This document shows, piece after piece, positions 23,313 to 35,949 of a stretch of 64,000 nt of DNA. The translations under genes and the position numbers were made by a program. The notes under the pieces are model-generated. The model saw only the letters and a list, made by a program, of their open reading frames with translations. It was not told the origin of the DNA and ran no database searches. The stretch covers positions 182,447-246,446 of the forward strand of contig NW_026516273.1 in the NCBI RefSeq assembly GCF_025602895.1. The letters run 5' to 3'. Each line of letters starts with the position of its first letter. The stretch's first letter is position 1. Origin of the DNA: Polychytrium aggregatum (lineage: Eukaryota; Chytridiomycota; Chytridiomycetes; Polychytriales).

Positions 23313-23716
23313 GTCGGTTGTCAGTTGCGAGTCGGATGGGCAGGTGTGCGGCGGGTCGGGCGGCCTGCTGCTATCTCGGGTCAAGATGAAGACGAAGAAG
23401 GATTGCTGCTCTGATCTGGGCGATAAGCTGCCTGGCGCCACGCGTGCGCATTCCATTCAGTCACGTGCCGCGCAGCATGTGAGGATCAACCCGGCTCGGC
23501 ACCCCGGTTTCCCCCGGCGCCCTTTGGGCTGTTCGCTCCAGGGCTGTTGACCAACTCCAAGGGCCAACTCCCATCTACCACTCGCTCCAACAGTCAACGT
23601 TTCCGGGGCCATCCAACCGCAAATCCCTCGGTGTATCCTTCGGTCTAGCTCCGTGCCTCGGAGATCTCGCTGCATCGCCAGGATCCTTCGATCGCTGCGC
23701 CTTCCTGTTCATCCTC
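23313..23716. promoter_or_regulatory. Shared 404-bp region between divergent iPGM and IES6 start codons
   Basis: The two start codons face away from each other, so this stretch must contain both promoters or a bidirectional one. No TATA box or known operator is clear enough to call. Confidence 0.5.
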
Positions 23717-24400
23717 ATGGCCGCCCCATCGCCATCCCTGACGTCTCCGTCCCACAGCCCCATCATTTCTCTTCCTGGTCTGTCTCGGCATGATCACAAT
23801 GACGAGAACTCCGACAATGTCATCGATGTTGCCCTGGCCCCCAAGCCCTTCAAGTCACATCGGCTTCACCATGGCCACCACCACCATCATCATCACAAAC
23901 ATCACACTCCCAGCACGAACAAGAAACATAAGAATCTCAAACAGATCATGGCTCTCGAGCGCAGCGACCGTCTCGATATACCCACATGTGAGTGCGTCTC
24001 GAGCGCGCATATGCCATCATAGTTCATCACCGGCCGATCGCTCTGGAGCTGATATCTGCATCGCTGCTCGCTATCGCAGACTGGAGCATAGAAGCCGCTC
24101 CATCCGTTCGACCCAAGAAAAAATACTGCGACATTACTGGTCTGGAGGTATGATTTCGTGCCAGATCTCTAGCCTCAGCCTGCAAACGGTCCTGTTCCAT
24201 TCTGGCGTCGACTCACTCTCGATCATCACCGTCGCCCCCCCCCACCACTTGGTACTGCGCCCATGCAGGCCCGCTATACCGATCCCCGAACCGGTCTTCG
24301 TTATCACAATGCCGACGTGTATCAATACATCCAAACGCTGACACCGCAGCTCACCCAGAGTTATCTGGCGCTGCGCAATGCTGACGTTCCGCTTATATAG
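23717..24400 (+). CDS. IES6: INO80 complex subunit Ies6/INO80C-like, 156 residues
   Basis: Three exons in phase: 23717-23987, 24080-24147 and 24269-24400 (stop TAG). The N-terminus is Ser/Pro-rich, then His-rich (GHHHHHHHKHHT), followed by KNLKQIMALERSD. Across intron 1 comes PTYWSIEAAPSVRPKKKYCD, then ITGLE, and across intron 2 ARYTDPRTGLRYHNADVYQY. This is the YL1_C-type domain that defines Ies6/INO80C, which binds Arp5 within the INO80 chromatin remodeller and helps couple ATP hydrolysis to nucleosome sliding. Length and the KNLKQI and YCDITGL blocks match the family well. It shares its upstream region with the divergent iPGM gene and converges on chitin synthase. The poly-His tract is an unusual extra, made from a CAC/CAT repeat at about 23874-23900. 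Confidence 0.92.
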
Positions 24401-24822
24401 CCGCCGAGCCAAAGCCCTCCGGTTTAAGCAAGCTCATTCGGGACGAACCCTTGTACTCATTGTTTTGGTTGACGCACTTATCGATCAATATACAGTCCAT
24501 TCAGAAAGAAACAGGACAGCCACTTTCTGGCATCAGAGGCCAGAAGTCTACTGACCTACTGCGGGTTGCGGTGAGCAAGCCGTGCGATTGTTCCCGTCCT
24601 GGTTGGCAATCTCTTTGTGTGATGAATGTACTCGACCCTCTGGACAACTCCATGGTGTATTAACGAACAAACTCAATAGACACTCGGCGCGGCTTGATGG
24701 TGTTGAATTGAATGTGCCGATTGTGTATGGTTTTTTGTTTTGAGCCACGAATGAATGTTCTGGGGTCATCTCGCCCGGACAGCGGTGTTTGGACCGCCCT
24801 TCGCCGGTCGCAATGAGCAGCA
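24401..24822. other. Intergenic region between convergent IES6 and chitin synthase
   Basis: About 420 bp. No exon, RNA gene or repeat could be supported. It presumably carries both polyadenylation regions. Confidence 0.5.
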
Positions 24823-27800
24823 TCACATATGCTGAAGCTTCTCCGTGATGATTTTGTTGACAGCATCTCTCTCGCGGCGTCCTTCCAGATTCAGCCCAAG
24901 CCGTCGCGCGACCTCGGCGCGAACCTCCTTCTTGGTGATCTTCATGAGATCGGCCGTTTGCAGGATGTTGGTGACTTCGTGTGCAATCCTGTTTTCGTCG
25001 AAGGAGCTGCGGACGGAGGAGGCGGTGACCTGAGTGGGCGTACCGTACCCAGCCAGAAGCTGTTGGGTGGATGGATAGTTGTGCAGCGAGGGTGTCGTGG
25101 TTGCAAATGACTGAATGGAATGGAATGACAGGCGTTTCTGGGACTGGCCCTCGGTATCGAGAGTGTTTTGCTCGTAGTCGGCCCATGTCTGGAGCGGAAT
25201 GGACTTGGGGTTGAACTGGCAGCGATTTCAGAACGGCAAGATGGCGAGCAAGTCAGTGGGCAACGCTTTGTTCCATCGTGTCAACTCCAAGCCACCAAGC
25301 TCTGCTTGCTACTCCAGCAGAGCAATCGGATGCAAGCGCATAGGCATAAGGACGACTCCCCCCTCTCCCAAATGATATGCTTCTCCCGTTCACGAACAGA
25401 CTGCACATCGATTCATGACAAGATACGTACCGGCTCTTCATCAGCCACGTAGACCGTCTTTTTGCCTTCTCCGACGACCACACGGGTGTTACCCCACGAA
25501 AAATCATCGAAATGCCAGAAGCTGTAGAGAGGCAGATAAAGCGAAAACACAGGCAGCGCAAGCAAATACTAGCGCACCACCAAGCACCATTCCATTCATT
25601 GTTGATTTGCCACCGACGCGTGCGAATCGAAGCAGAAAATAGAACACCGTGGTTAGTTTATGCCGCCAAAAAAGGCGCTGTTCCTCAGGACAGCAACGAG
25701 TGCTCCCATAATATCAATATGCCTCCAGAAATGATACAGACGAATGTCACGGCTCCTCAGTTTGCCCTCCCCCTCCCCCTGCACAATTCCCTCTATCTAG
25801 ACGAACACACGCCTCCTCAACAACGGATGCTACATCCGCGATGAACTTACGATGATCATCCAGCCGATATGCTGCCACTGCTGTTTCAGAAGCAAAATGA
25901 TCATTTGGAAGCCGTAGATGGCCGCAATCAGGATCAGCGATGCAAGCGTCAGATTCACGGCTCCCATGGAGCACACCACAATGAGGTAGATGACGTAAAT
26001 GACGCCGATCGGCTGGGTGAAGGTCGAGACCAAATCGAGGAGAACGACAAAGCGCATCGAGAAGCAGCAAAAGCCGCACAGATCCCGGAGCAGCACCAGT
26101 TCGAGCAGATTGTGGACGGTCGAGTTGATCCAGCGGCGGCGTTGGGAGAGCAGCACGTTCCACTTGGTCGGAGCCGTGGTCATGCACTTGGCGTCAACGG
26201 TGAAGCACGTCTTCATGTCCGGGAAGTGCTTCAGAAGGAGCGTGGTCAGATACCGATCCTCGCCGAGGTGGAGAAGATTCTTCTTGTGTAGGGTGTCGAC
26301 GGTATTCTCAGAGTAGTCGTTCAGAACAGCATTGTTGACCAGGAGAGGCTTGTTGTGCGTCGAGCTGCGGAGTCGATACAGACAGAAGCAGCCAGGAAGG
26401 CAGGTGACGCTGCCAAAGAGCGATTCGAAGGCTTTGGCGAGATGGTGCGAGATGAAATACTCGTAGACCTGGATCATGGTCACCCACGAATCCTTTTCGT
26501 TCGACAGGAGGGTTTCACCACAGAGACCAACAACCTGGAGGGGAGAAGACAAGGGGCACCAGCCAAAGACGCATGCGTCAGTGTGTCAGAGCGACAGGCC
26601 GCAATATACTATCGCCGTCTGTGGCACCCTTCCTACCCCTGCCGTCTTGCTCGATCAAAATCTCGGCCACATCCAACCCTCCGGCCGTACGTGCTGATCC
26701 AGCCAAATACATACCTTGGCATCGTGGACCATGAACGAGATCATGCGATTCAAACTGTCGGGCATGATCTCGGTATCGGCGTCGACCATCAGGACGTATT
26801 CATAGAAAGATGGACTCACGCCAATGACATTCTTCATGCACCGGAAGAGCTCGAGCTCCAGGGGCGACATGGGCGTCTTGTAGTGGACCCGATTGAAGAA
26901 GCGCATGAGCACCAACTGCGAGTCGCGCTTGCCGCGGTTGCCTGGTTTGGTTAGCTCGGAGGGCTTGCCGACCTTGACGACGACAATAAAGGGAACCCTG
27001 TGACCCGCGTTTTCATAGAGGCCACAGTAGACCTTGCCCATGTTGTGTTGCTTGTTGCCTTCGCCGAGGGACTGGAAGGACAGAGGCTCGGGATCTTGTT
27101 CGGGGCCAACGCCGAGAATATCCAGGACGATGCGCGGCGTGGCCTGCTCGTTTCCACTTCCAACGATCATGCCGTCGCAGATGATGAAGATCAGCTTGCG
27201 ACGATCGTCGTATCTGAGGGTTGCCACACTCTCGATCGTCTTGGACAGCTCGGCGACACCCTCGGTGTAGCACGGCACCTGGATCACCACAAACTTGTCA
27301 TTGTTCTCGGGGTCCTTGCGCGAGCCAAACTGCAGTGCTGCAAGGAACTTGACGCCAATGATGAGAACGAGGATGATGGAGGCCGAAAGCAGAACGTACG
27401 AGGCGACAACGCAGCGCGTGTCGCCGCGATGGTCGATGGTGCCGATGTAGAACATGCTGTTCATACAGTTGAGGGCATTGTCATAGAGCGCGGGGTTGCT
27501 TTGGCGCAGGGCCGTCCACTGGCTTGACATGTCGTTGCCGCGGCTGTTGGTGAAGAGAGAGCGCACTTCCTTGGGGAATATGTCGGTTGCGATGGACGAG
27601 TATGCGGTAACGTCGTACACATTGTCGTAGATGGATAAAAGCATCTGCATCACGATGTAAGGGCCAAGGTTAGTAAAGCGGCTTTGGAAACGATGCTCTT
27701 ACGGAGAAGCAGGTCCGCGCGTCGCTCTGTTATGAATCACTGCCAGGCCTCCAAGCCTTCGTCAGCAACGTGGCTGGCGAGATCCCTCTTTGCTTCGTCG

Positions 27801-30800
27801 TGCCGCCACATCTACTGCGTTTACGTTTTGCACTTACTCGGCTCTGAGAGGAAAACTGCGTTAGATACGCGGGCGTCCATCCAACACGACCCTTGGCGTA
27901 TTGGTTCAGATTCTCGAGATACAGTTGGTACGCGCCGTTTCGAGCAAGACGGTGTACCATCTTCTGCGACGCAGAGTCGCCCGGGCGGCGCATCCAGTCC
28001 ACGTTGGGGTTGAGATAGTCCCAGTTGGGATCGCTGGGCTTTTGAATGCCAGGGCAGTAGTAATCCCACGAATCGGTCTTGTAAAAGAGATTGCTGACAT
28101 CGGTGCCGTAGAGCGGAACAAACTGGTACGGTTGAATGCCCCCTGCTCCGGTGAAGGATTGGACGTGCCAGTTGGCCAAAGAGCTAATGTCGTAAAAGCG
28201 GCCGTGCGAGCTGACGATCTTGCTTCCAGAGGTGGTTCGGCCCTGAACCTCATCATGGCTGAGGATGTTCTGAGTGGGACACAGGACGTACTGGAGGCCA
28301 AAGATGTAGAATCCGAGGACAGCACAGACAAAGAAAATGAGAATGCAGAGGGCCACCTTTTCTCGCCAGGCCATGATGATGTCCGGGCGTTGCATCTTGC
28401 TGCAGCACCGGATGAGTGGGGTTGGAATCCACCAGGTCAAGCACCATGTGCATCGCACCCAGGCCCGGCGTCCCTTGGTAATCTCGGCCGTCTCGGCAAC
28501 GATCTCCTTCTTCTCAGTGATCTTTCTTTCGATTTTGGGAGAGGCGGCCCCGGTGGGCGACTTTGTTGTGGCCAGGACAGCGCCGGTGGCAGGCGAGTAG
28601 CCAACGATTTCGCTCATACCGTGCACAGGGCCAGAGGGAACGGGCTGGTGCGAAGAAAACTCAAACTCGGATGCAAAGTTGGATTCGGCATCCGAATCGG
28701 CATAGGACGCAAACGACATGCGGTTGATGTTGCCGCCAAAGCCGCCAGAGAGAGCGCCCGCAACATTGCCAGTCAAGTTGATGCTTGATCTTGGGCTGGC
28801 ACCACCGGAGCCCCCAGCAGGCTCGGCAGGGATGGGAGCGGGCTGGGTGGCCTGCTGCAGCTGGAATCTCAGCTGATTGCTCTGGCTTTCGCTCAGAAAG
28901 ACTTGCGTATCACCGACGGCAGCATCCCTCTCGGTGACCCCAGAGTCGCGGAAGAAGCGGATGAGGGAGTCGCCTTCGACGCCAACGTGGGCAGGGAGAA
29001 TCGGCTGGAACTTTGTGAGAAACTCGCGCTTGGACATGGTGGTACGATAGTTGGCGGCGGCTTTGGCCACAGCAAGGTCATGCAGCCCGAATCGCTGAAC
29101 TTGCTCGTAGACGTATTCACGATCGAAGGTCGGGTTGTTGTATTTTTGGTTGGAATTGAGGGTCAGGATGGCCGAGACCTCGGAGCTCGACAGCGACGCC
29201 TCGATGTCGTCAAAGGCTTCCATGATGAGGGGGATGAGCGTGGTATCGCCTTCGCTTCGGGCTTGCTCCAAGGCACGCTTGCGTGACAGTGTGGGCCGTC
29301 TCAGCGGGCGCTGGGGCTGGCTGGCGAGGACCATCCGCTTGTTCTTGGGATGGCGACGGGACACGATTCCGATCTTGCTACTGAAGAGGAACGACACAAA
29401 GGGGACCTCGGAGCCAGAGGTAGGCTTGGCTTCGAGGTCAAGCTCCTCGTCTGGCGCGACATCGCCGCGGAAGAGCGAGATGAAGTCGGTGGAGAGTGTC
29501 TCGGTGTTTCGAGAGACGAAGTCGCACGAGTCGTAGTCGACAGTGGCAAAGAAGTGGCGGATGGAGAAAGTGTGGCTGGAACTTGACTTGCCAAAGGCCG
29601 GGTACGCCTGGAGCTGAGAGCTGATGGCGGTTTCCAGATGCGGATAGTCGCTGCCGGCGTCGGCGGGGCGCTCACTGATCTGGTCAAGGATGGAGCGGGT
29701 CAAGATGTATCCGGTTCTGCCGTGATCTTCAAAGCGGCTCGGTATGCTCAGACCATCCTGTGAGCGCAGAGTGGACCACTCTTCGAACATGTACTGAAGA
29801 GCCAGCGAGCGCCAACGCTCGTTTGCATACGACCACAGCAGCGACTCCAGGCCGGCCGAGGAGGCCGCAGAAGCCGAGGAAACGGCAACGGGAAAGTCCA
29901 GGGTCGAAATCACTTTGGCGAACTCGGACGACTCCCGACACAGTCGCTTGTTGAGATGGTCGATGAGCCAGGCAAAGAGCAGCGAGTAGAGGGCTTTGGC
30001 AAGCGTCTGGGTGCGGCGCTTAGCACCGTCGGCAATCAAGAGAACCGATACCGATTCAGAGGCCAGGACTCTGGTTTCAGAAGAGAGAACCAGAGCAAGC
30101 TTCTTGGCCGAGACGCCGAGGAGGTCGGCGGCGCGCTCGACGGGCTCCATCGACTTGATGGCGCAGGCCTCGTTGTGGTGCTCTGGATCGTCGACAAAGT
30201 CGACGTTTCCGAGGTGCAGGATGGCCACCACGACTTGGCGGATCTGTGCCTGGGCACGACTGCCAATGCCCAAGGACTTGAGGTGGCTGCATAGTTCGTG
30301 GTACTGAGCCTCGTCCAAAGCCTTGGTGGCGGCACTCTGGCCCTTGCCCACAGTGTTTTTGCGGGAGCTCAGGACACGGGAAATGGTGCGCTTGGCTTGA
30401 GCATGACTGGCATCGGGTTCGAGCAGCACAAACTCGCTACTGTCTGTGGAGGACAGATGAAGGCGTCTCTGCTCGGTCGAGTCGACGCCGGCGAGGATCT
30501 GGTAAAAGACATTGAAGTTCCGTTCGCCAGAGCCAAGAGGCCGGGTGAGGTGGGATTTCTCGAGCAAAAAGTCGAGCAGCTTAATGCCCACCATGCGGTG
30601 CTTGTCATCCAACTGATACTCGGTGTATCGGCCGTATCGGGAGGTGTTTGGGCGATCGTTGAGTTGGGCGTGACCAAAGGACTCGAGGACGGTCTCCATC
30701 TTGATGGCTCCGGAGTGGACGGTAGATTTGATTTTGCCCACAGACTGCGAGAGAGCAACGAGCTGCTGAGTGAAGAGGCGTCGGACTTCAGTCGGGCTCT

Positions 30801-31418
30801 GGCCGTATCCGCCGCTGGAGGCAGTGGGAAGCAATCGGGCATCCGACGAGAGCAGGGCCGAAAGCACCGGATTGTTGTTGGACGGAAATCGATCAACAGC
30901 CATGTTATGGGATGTAGGAGAAGCGGATCAGCAGCCATGTCATGGTACGCAAGAGAAGGAGATCAACAGCCATGTCATGGGATGTAGGAAAAGGATATCA
31001 ACAGCCATGTCATGGTACGCAAGAGAAAGAGATCAATGGCGATGGTCAAAGTCTCTGTCCAATGCCATCGATTGATGCATCGAACCTACATGAAGACAAC
31101 GGCCTGGTCTCGACCGCCAGTGGATCGCTCCCATGCTCGGGCGGCAAAATCAAAGATCGAGACTGGGCAGGACTCGAGCGAGAGACCAAGTTTTCGTGAC
31201 TTGAAGACCTCGGCGACACGCTTGGCCTGGACATCCCGTTCGTCTGGCGCAACCCGGCCGTTGTTGACAACGATCAGGAAATGCGAGCCGATCAGAAAGC
31301 AGGACTGCTTGCGGTTGACATAGCCGTCCTGGATCGAGTCGGTCACGGCCTCGACTGTGGATGGGTTTTGGAGGAGGGACAGATCTTCGCCCGAGCGGGG
31401 TTCGTGGCTGGGCTGCAT
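24823..31418 (-). CDS. Chitin synthase with N-terminal myosin-like domain (class V/VII type), about 1,816 residues
   Basis: Six exons chain in phase on the minus strand: 31418-31090, 30814-27838, 27644-26715, 26534-25851, 25568-25431 and 25215-24823. The enzyme adds N-acetylglucosamine to growing chitin at the plasma membrane. The myosin-like head spans the first two exons ([33 protein letters not shown]). Helices, a cytochrome-b5-like stretch and the GT2 domain follow: [28 protein letters not shown] and the catalytic QRRRW. A DEK-type C-terminal domain closes the protein ([19 protein letters not shown]). The myosin P-loop is degenerate: GGYGQSPTE replaces the GxxGxGKT form, so ATP binding looks lost. 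Intron 2 has a perfect TACTAAC branch site. ATG 31418 is assumed as start; an upstream exon is possible. Fungal cell-wall PKC signalling is known to act on such enzymes, and a PKC gene lies 8 kb away. Confidence 0.9.
30890..31037. repeat. 35-bp minisatellite, about 4 copies, in chitin synthase intron 1
   Basis: Units begin CCATGTCATGG and end GATCAACAG, alternating between a GATGTAGGA and a TACGCAAGAG version. They overlap the 3' part of the intron 30815-31089. Each unit, read on the minus strand, contains ATGGCTGTTGAT, so a false start codon appears at 30903. Confidence 0.85.
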
Positions 31419-32723
31419 CGGATCAGGTCGGACTCTTGGCTGTACAGATGCAAGTGCTGTTGATTTGAACCTGGGGTTGAGCCTGGGGATGAGCCGAGGG
31501 ATGAGCGGTGCAGAAGCAGAAGCAGACCAGGATCGTCACGATGCGGGCTGAGAGAAGCGGGAGGCAATGATGCCCGGGGCTGTTGAAGCAAGCGCGATCG
31601 TCTGAGCTTCAGCGACGACGAGGCTGGGGTTTTGAGGCCGGGGCTCCGCTTTGGCGACCAGAGGGAGTTTCCGAGTGGGCGGACGAAGAGTACGACTGCC
31701 CTGGCACGGCGGCGACGAAGGCAGCGGGAGGTGGCGGGGAGGCGACGAGGCCTTACCTCTTTTCTGATGCGGACTGGCTGGCGCAGGCTGTGCTGCAGGA
31801 GGGTGGCAGGACGAGTGGATGTGGGGTCAGTATCGAAAGGTGTTGTCGATAATAAGTGAGTGCCGTGTCCGACCGGGGGCCCACGAGAAGCAACGGGCGG
31901 TGCCAGAGACACAGATCGAGACGGCCCTTTGTGGGAGACAGCGACGCTTGCCTGGAGACCTGAGCGCAGGATGCGGTGGTGGGCAAGAGATGCGAGATGC
32001 ACGATGCGAAGGCGGGCAGGAGAGACGCAGGACGTGCGGGTCGTGGGTTGCGGGACAGGAAGAGATCCAGGAAACAGCGGCCAGCAGAGGACGTGGAAAT
32101 CCAGGGCAGGCAGTAAACAGCAAACACCAAAGGCACATCGAACGACTCGTCCAACGACCCGTCCAAGAGATTCGCAGCTTGGTCAGCCTGCACGGGCGAC
32201 CCTCTCAAGCAACCGTCCTCGAGCAACCGTCCGAGTAACCCTCATACCATGTCGTCGATCGCGAGAGCACTCCCAGTCGCCGGCAGAGCGCATTCGCACC
32301 GTCGCAATACCCAGGCCCATGCCCACCCCGCGCTGGCGGCGGAACAGGACAAGGTTTTGGATCCAGGCGCCGTCGCTTTGCTGGAAATACTGCGGCGCGT
32401 CGCGCGTCTTTTTGGTGCGCCGCCACACAAACACACCCGCGCTGCGCAGCGACGCCACCGCCAGCCAGCCAGTCCCATGGCACCGTCGCGCCTGGCCACA
32501 TCATCCCGTGGACTCGACATCCAGGGGCGGGGAGATCACTGTTCCCCGAAAGCCAGGGGTATTGTCACGTTTGCTCTCCCGCTTCGCAAATGAATGGCAT
32601 TCCCGGCATCACACAAGCAGCCGCACAAACTTGCGTCAAGCGAGCCGCCAATGCGGGCAATTCGCAGCGGGTGCATCAATACCAAGCCACATCCCCCTTC
32701 ATATCTCCATCGTGTTATCGCTG
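31419..32723. other. GC-rich intergenic region upstream of chitin synthase
   Basis: About 1.3 kb between the chitin synthase 5' end and the channel stop codon, both genes on the minus strand. Open frames exist in all directions because of the high GC content, but none shows a recognisable domain or clean splice chain. It presumably holds the chitin synthase promoter and 5' leader, and an extra 5' exon cannot be excluded. Confidence 0.4.
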
Positions 32724-35700
32724 CTACTGGATTGACTTTTCCCTCTCGACCTTCTGCATTCGCTCCTCAAAGATCATTTGGATCCTGTACTTGACGTCCG
32801 AAAAATTGTCGATGATTTTCATAAAGTGCTCTCGGTACAGCCGATACATGGAGCAAGCAGAGGTTGCCTTGATCGTTGCGGTTCTTGGGATGTTGCCCAG
32901 AAGGGCCAGTTCTGGGGGGGGGTTCAATGGTTCGCCCTTGCATCAGCCATCGCAGCATCGCCAGGCTGGCTCCATACAAATGACAAAGCACCAGAGCTGG
33001 CGCTTGTGGCATGCAAACCAACCTCCGAAAAAGGCGCCGCTCTGGAGCTGTCCAACGACCTTGCCCTTGACAATGATATCGACGGTCCCCTGGACAATAA
33101 AGTACATGTATGACCCCTGATTGCCTTCCTCAAAGACAACATCTCCGCTGATGTAGAACACCTCCTGAAGTGCCATCGAGACTTCACCGACAAAGACTTC
33201 ATCGCGACCATCCTCTTGCGATCTGTTGAGGAACGATACTTTTTTGATCATGCTTGCACTGCGCGATGCCGTGAGACGCTGCCAAATTGCGGTTTAGTTC
33301 AGTCAGACCGGCAGCTTGGCCATTGGATCCACACTCGTACGCATTGCAGCAGATCGAGTGCAATCGCTTCAAGTGCAAGACCCCTGCGATCAAAGCGACC
33401 ACGGTCACCCAATTACCACCGAGCCGAGCTCCAAAGCTATGGCTGTTTGTGAAATTCACTTACCCGCCGGAGATCCGGATTAAGCTCGCCGAGAATATCA
33501 TCCTCGCGAAACACACTCCCGCGATACTTGAGCTGGAAGTACGCGCGCACCCGACTCCTCAGATCCAAGGGCAGTTTCTTATAGGCCATGTACTCGCTGA
33601 TCTCATCCATCTTCTCCTTGTACAGCTTCTCGCTCTTGTCAAGATCGACGCTGAATGACGATATGAGTGCTAGTGCCGTGCCGTAGATGAGGGCCCCAAA
33701 AAATATGGTGATGCCTTGGCACCAGCGTTCAGGCGTTGTGAGGGGCCTGACGTCGTTCAAATTGCGGAAAGCATCGTTAGACTGCATGAAATCAACTCAG
33801 CCTTCCAACAGAGGAAGTGATCTCGATAGCACCAACGGTATGGCATCATCGTAGCAGCATCCAACAAGCAACTCGTGGAAAGTGCCTCGATCCTACTTAC
33901 GTCCATATCGCCGTCACCGGGAATGTGTTGGCCATTGCGGCCCACAGAGACCAGGCATATTGATCAAGCGCAGTCTTTGTCGTTTGAGCAATAAAGCCTT
34001 GCCACATCGGATCCTCGTAGTTGCTCCACTGGCCAGCCAAGAACACCATACATGCGTGAAAGTGCAGAAATAGGATCATGCCAAATCCGAGTGAGAACAC
34101 GGATAGTCCCGATTGACCTAGACCCGTGAACTCGATCATGTTGTTGAGCATGTGGGCCCAGATCGGGGCCTCAAAGCAGTCTGGAAGGCGGTAGAGCCGC
34201 AGCAGATAAAAGATCAACAGCGACGATGGTCGATCAAAGGTGCCGCGGAACAAAAAGATCCAGGGAATCGACGTGACCGCGTCCATCCAAAACAGTCCGC
34301 GCATATTCATCTCGACACTTTGTTGCCAGTCAAAGGTGATAACTTCGGTTTTGACACGATAGTCGGCCATGGCAGCAAAGTTCTTCCTGAGAGTGCATAT
34401 GTTGATGATGGTGTCGGCAAGGTAGATCGTGGTGATGATGACACTCTGTGTTTCGGGTGTGAATTCCGAAACAAAGTGGCTGTACTCAAAGGAAGCCACA
34501 GTCGTGACTCCGAATATGATCCACAAGTAGATTCCTGAGGCCCAGATCACAGCGACGTCGGCAGAGGAACAACGAGGAACAAGCCGAGTGCGTCAGCCGG
34601 TATTGAGCCAGGAGCTTTGGGAAACGGAGAGCAGCCAGGGCGGGAAGCCCATAGTTGCGTCCATGTCACCAAAGCGCAGTTGGAAGCACCAGCGAATTTG
34701 CTCGGCCATGTTGATATTGCTTCACTACGGACATCCGCGGAGAAGTGGCACTCGTACTCGTGGCAACGACAGCCACAATGCCTTCCTCTCCCCCGCGAAT
34801 GTCGGCGTCTGGCACATTACCTGACATGAACGTGATCCAGGTGGTGAAGAAGAAGGACGACGGATGCAAGCCCCACTTGTGTTCGGGAATCAAAAGTCCA
34901 TCCTGGGTGTCGAGCGACACGCGCGAGACGTTGCGCTTGCCCATTCCCTTCTCGACATCCACCTCCTCTTCCTCCTCTGCCAGCCCGAGATGACGGCTGA
35001 GCGTTTTGAGCGGGCGACTTCCATAGATTCGGGCCATGAGCCGCTTGGTCAATCCGGAGCGCAGCTTTCCCGTGATCTTGGTTATGCCTTTGGGAGCAGC
35101 GGCGGGTGCTGCTGGCTCGTCCGAGGGGGTGATGCCGATTTGCGGTACAGCCATTCCGCCCTCGTTAACAATGGAGTCGGCGCTGCCAAAGAGAGAGGAG
35201 AATTGGGCCACTGAGGTGGCATGAAGGTTTGATGTCCTGCTTCGCTCCAGCGAGTCCGAGTGAACCAGTCTTTCATTGGAGCTGGGCAGCTTGAGCACAC
35301 TCGACGAAATGGAGGGGTTGGATTCTATTTGGGGGGGGGGAAATGGCAAGCGTGAACAAATTATTCGGTCGAGTTGGCTCCGCCTTGCAAACCTCCGACG
35401 AGTCAGGGGTCGAATCCTTGGTGCTGCATTCGGTGCTCTCCCTCCAAACGCGGCGGTTCACTCACGATTCCCCGGCGCGTCCTTCTTCAAGAGGTTAGCC
35501 CGAGACTTTTCCAGCGGTGTGTTGGTGTTTCCGGAGTAGAAAAGCTTCCGATTTTCGTTCCGCTTTCTGTCTTCTTGCATGGCTCGCTTTTGCTTGATAT
35601 GGGTCAAGATCTCCTTGAAAGCGTCGAGCTGCTTGAGCATATGCTCGATGAGCGAAAGCTGCATATCGGTTTGCTCCCGGAGGCCGTGCACGACTCGCTC

Positions 35701-35949
35701 AAACTGCTCTTGGATGACGGGCATCATGGACTTGAGGCATGGTCTAATAGAGCGAGCGGTGTTGCGCCGCACTATGGTGCAGTTTCCGGTGCTGCGATGG
35801 GGTGGAGCGGGCGGGCTATCGTTACTGGGTCGCGGCTGGGGCAAGTCCCTGTCGCTCGATTCCGCTTTTTCGTTTGGATTATTCAATACGGCCTGGTCCT
35901 CTGGATTTTCAGAGGACATGCTGTATTCCGAGAGATTTCCGGTGCTCAT
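32724..35949 (-). CDS. Voltage-gated-type ion channel with cyclic-nucleotide-binding domain, 782 residues
   Basis: Six exons in phase: 35949-35466, 35324-34821, 34534-33901, 33746-33464, 33278-33023 and 32911-32724. A long cytosolic N-terminus (Pro/Ser-rich, with coiled coil LSLIEHMLKQLDAFKEILTH) leads to six helices, starting FFFTTWITFMSGIYLWIIFG. The pore exon reads SLWAAMANTFPVTAIW and continues PLTTPERWCQGITIFFGAL. A C-linker (KLPLDLRSRVRAYFQLKYRG) and a cyclic-nucleotide-binding domain follow, with the FFGELALLGNIPRTATIKA cassette whose Glu and Arg contact cAMP or cGMP. The overall plan is HCN/CNG/EAG-like. Two oddities: there is no GYG/GFG selectivity filter in the pore, and the S4 region (LLIFYLLRLYRLPDC) is poor in arginines. 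Ion selectivity therefore cannot be predicted. The N-terminal exon faces the divergent LETM1-like gene. Confidence 0.85.

Noticed and set aside
30298-30987. 229-codon plus-strand ORF
   Set aside because: Antisense shadow of the chitin synthase myosin-head exon, a result of GC-rich codon use.
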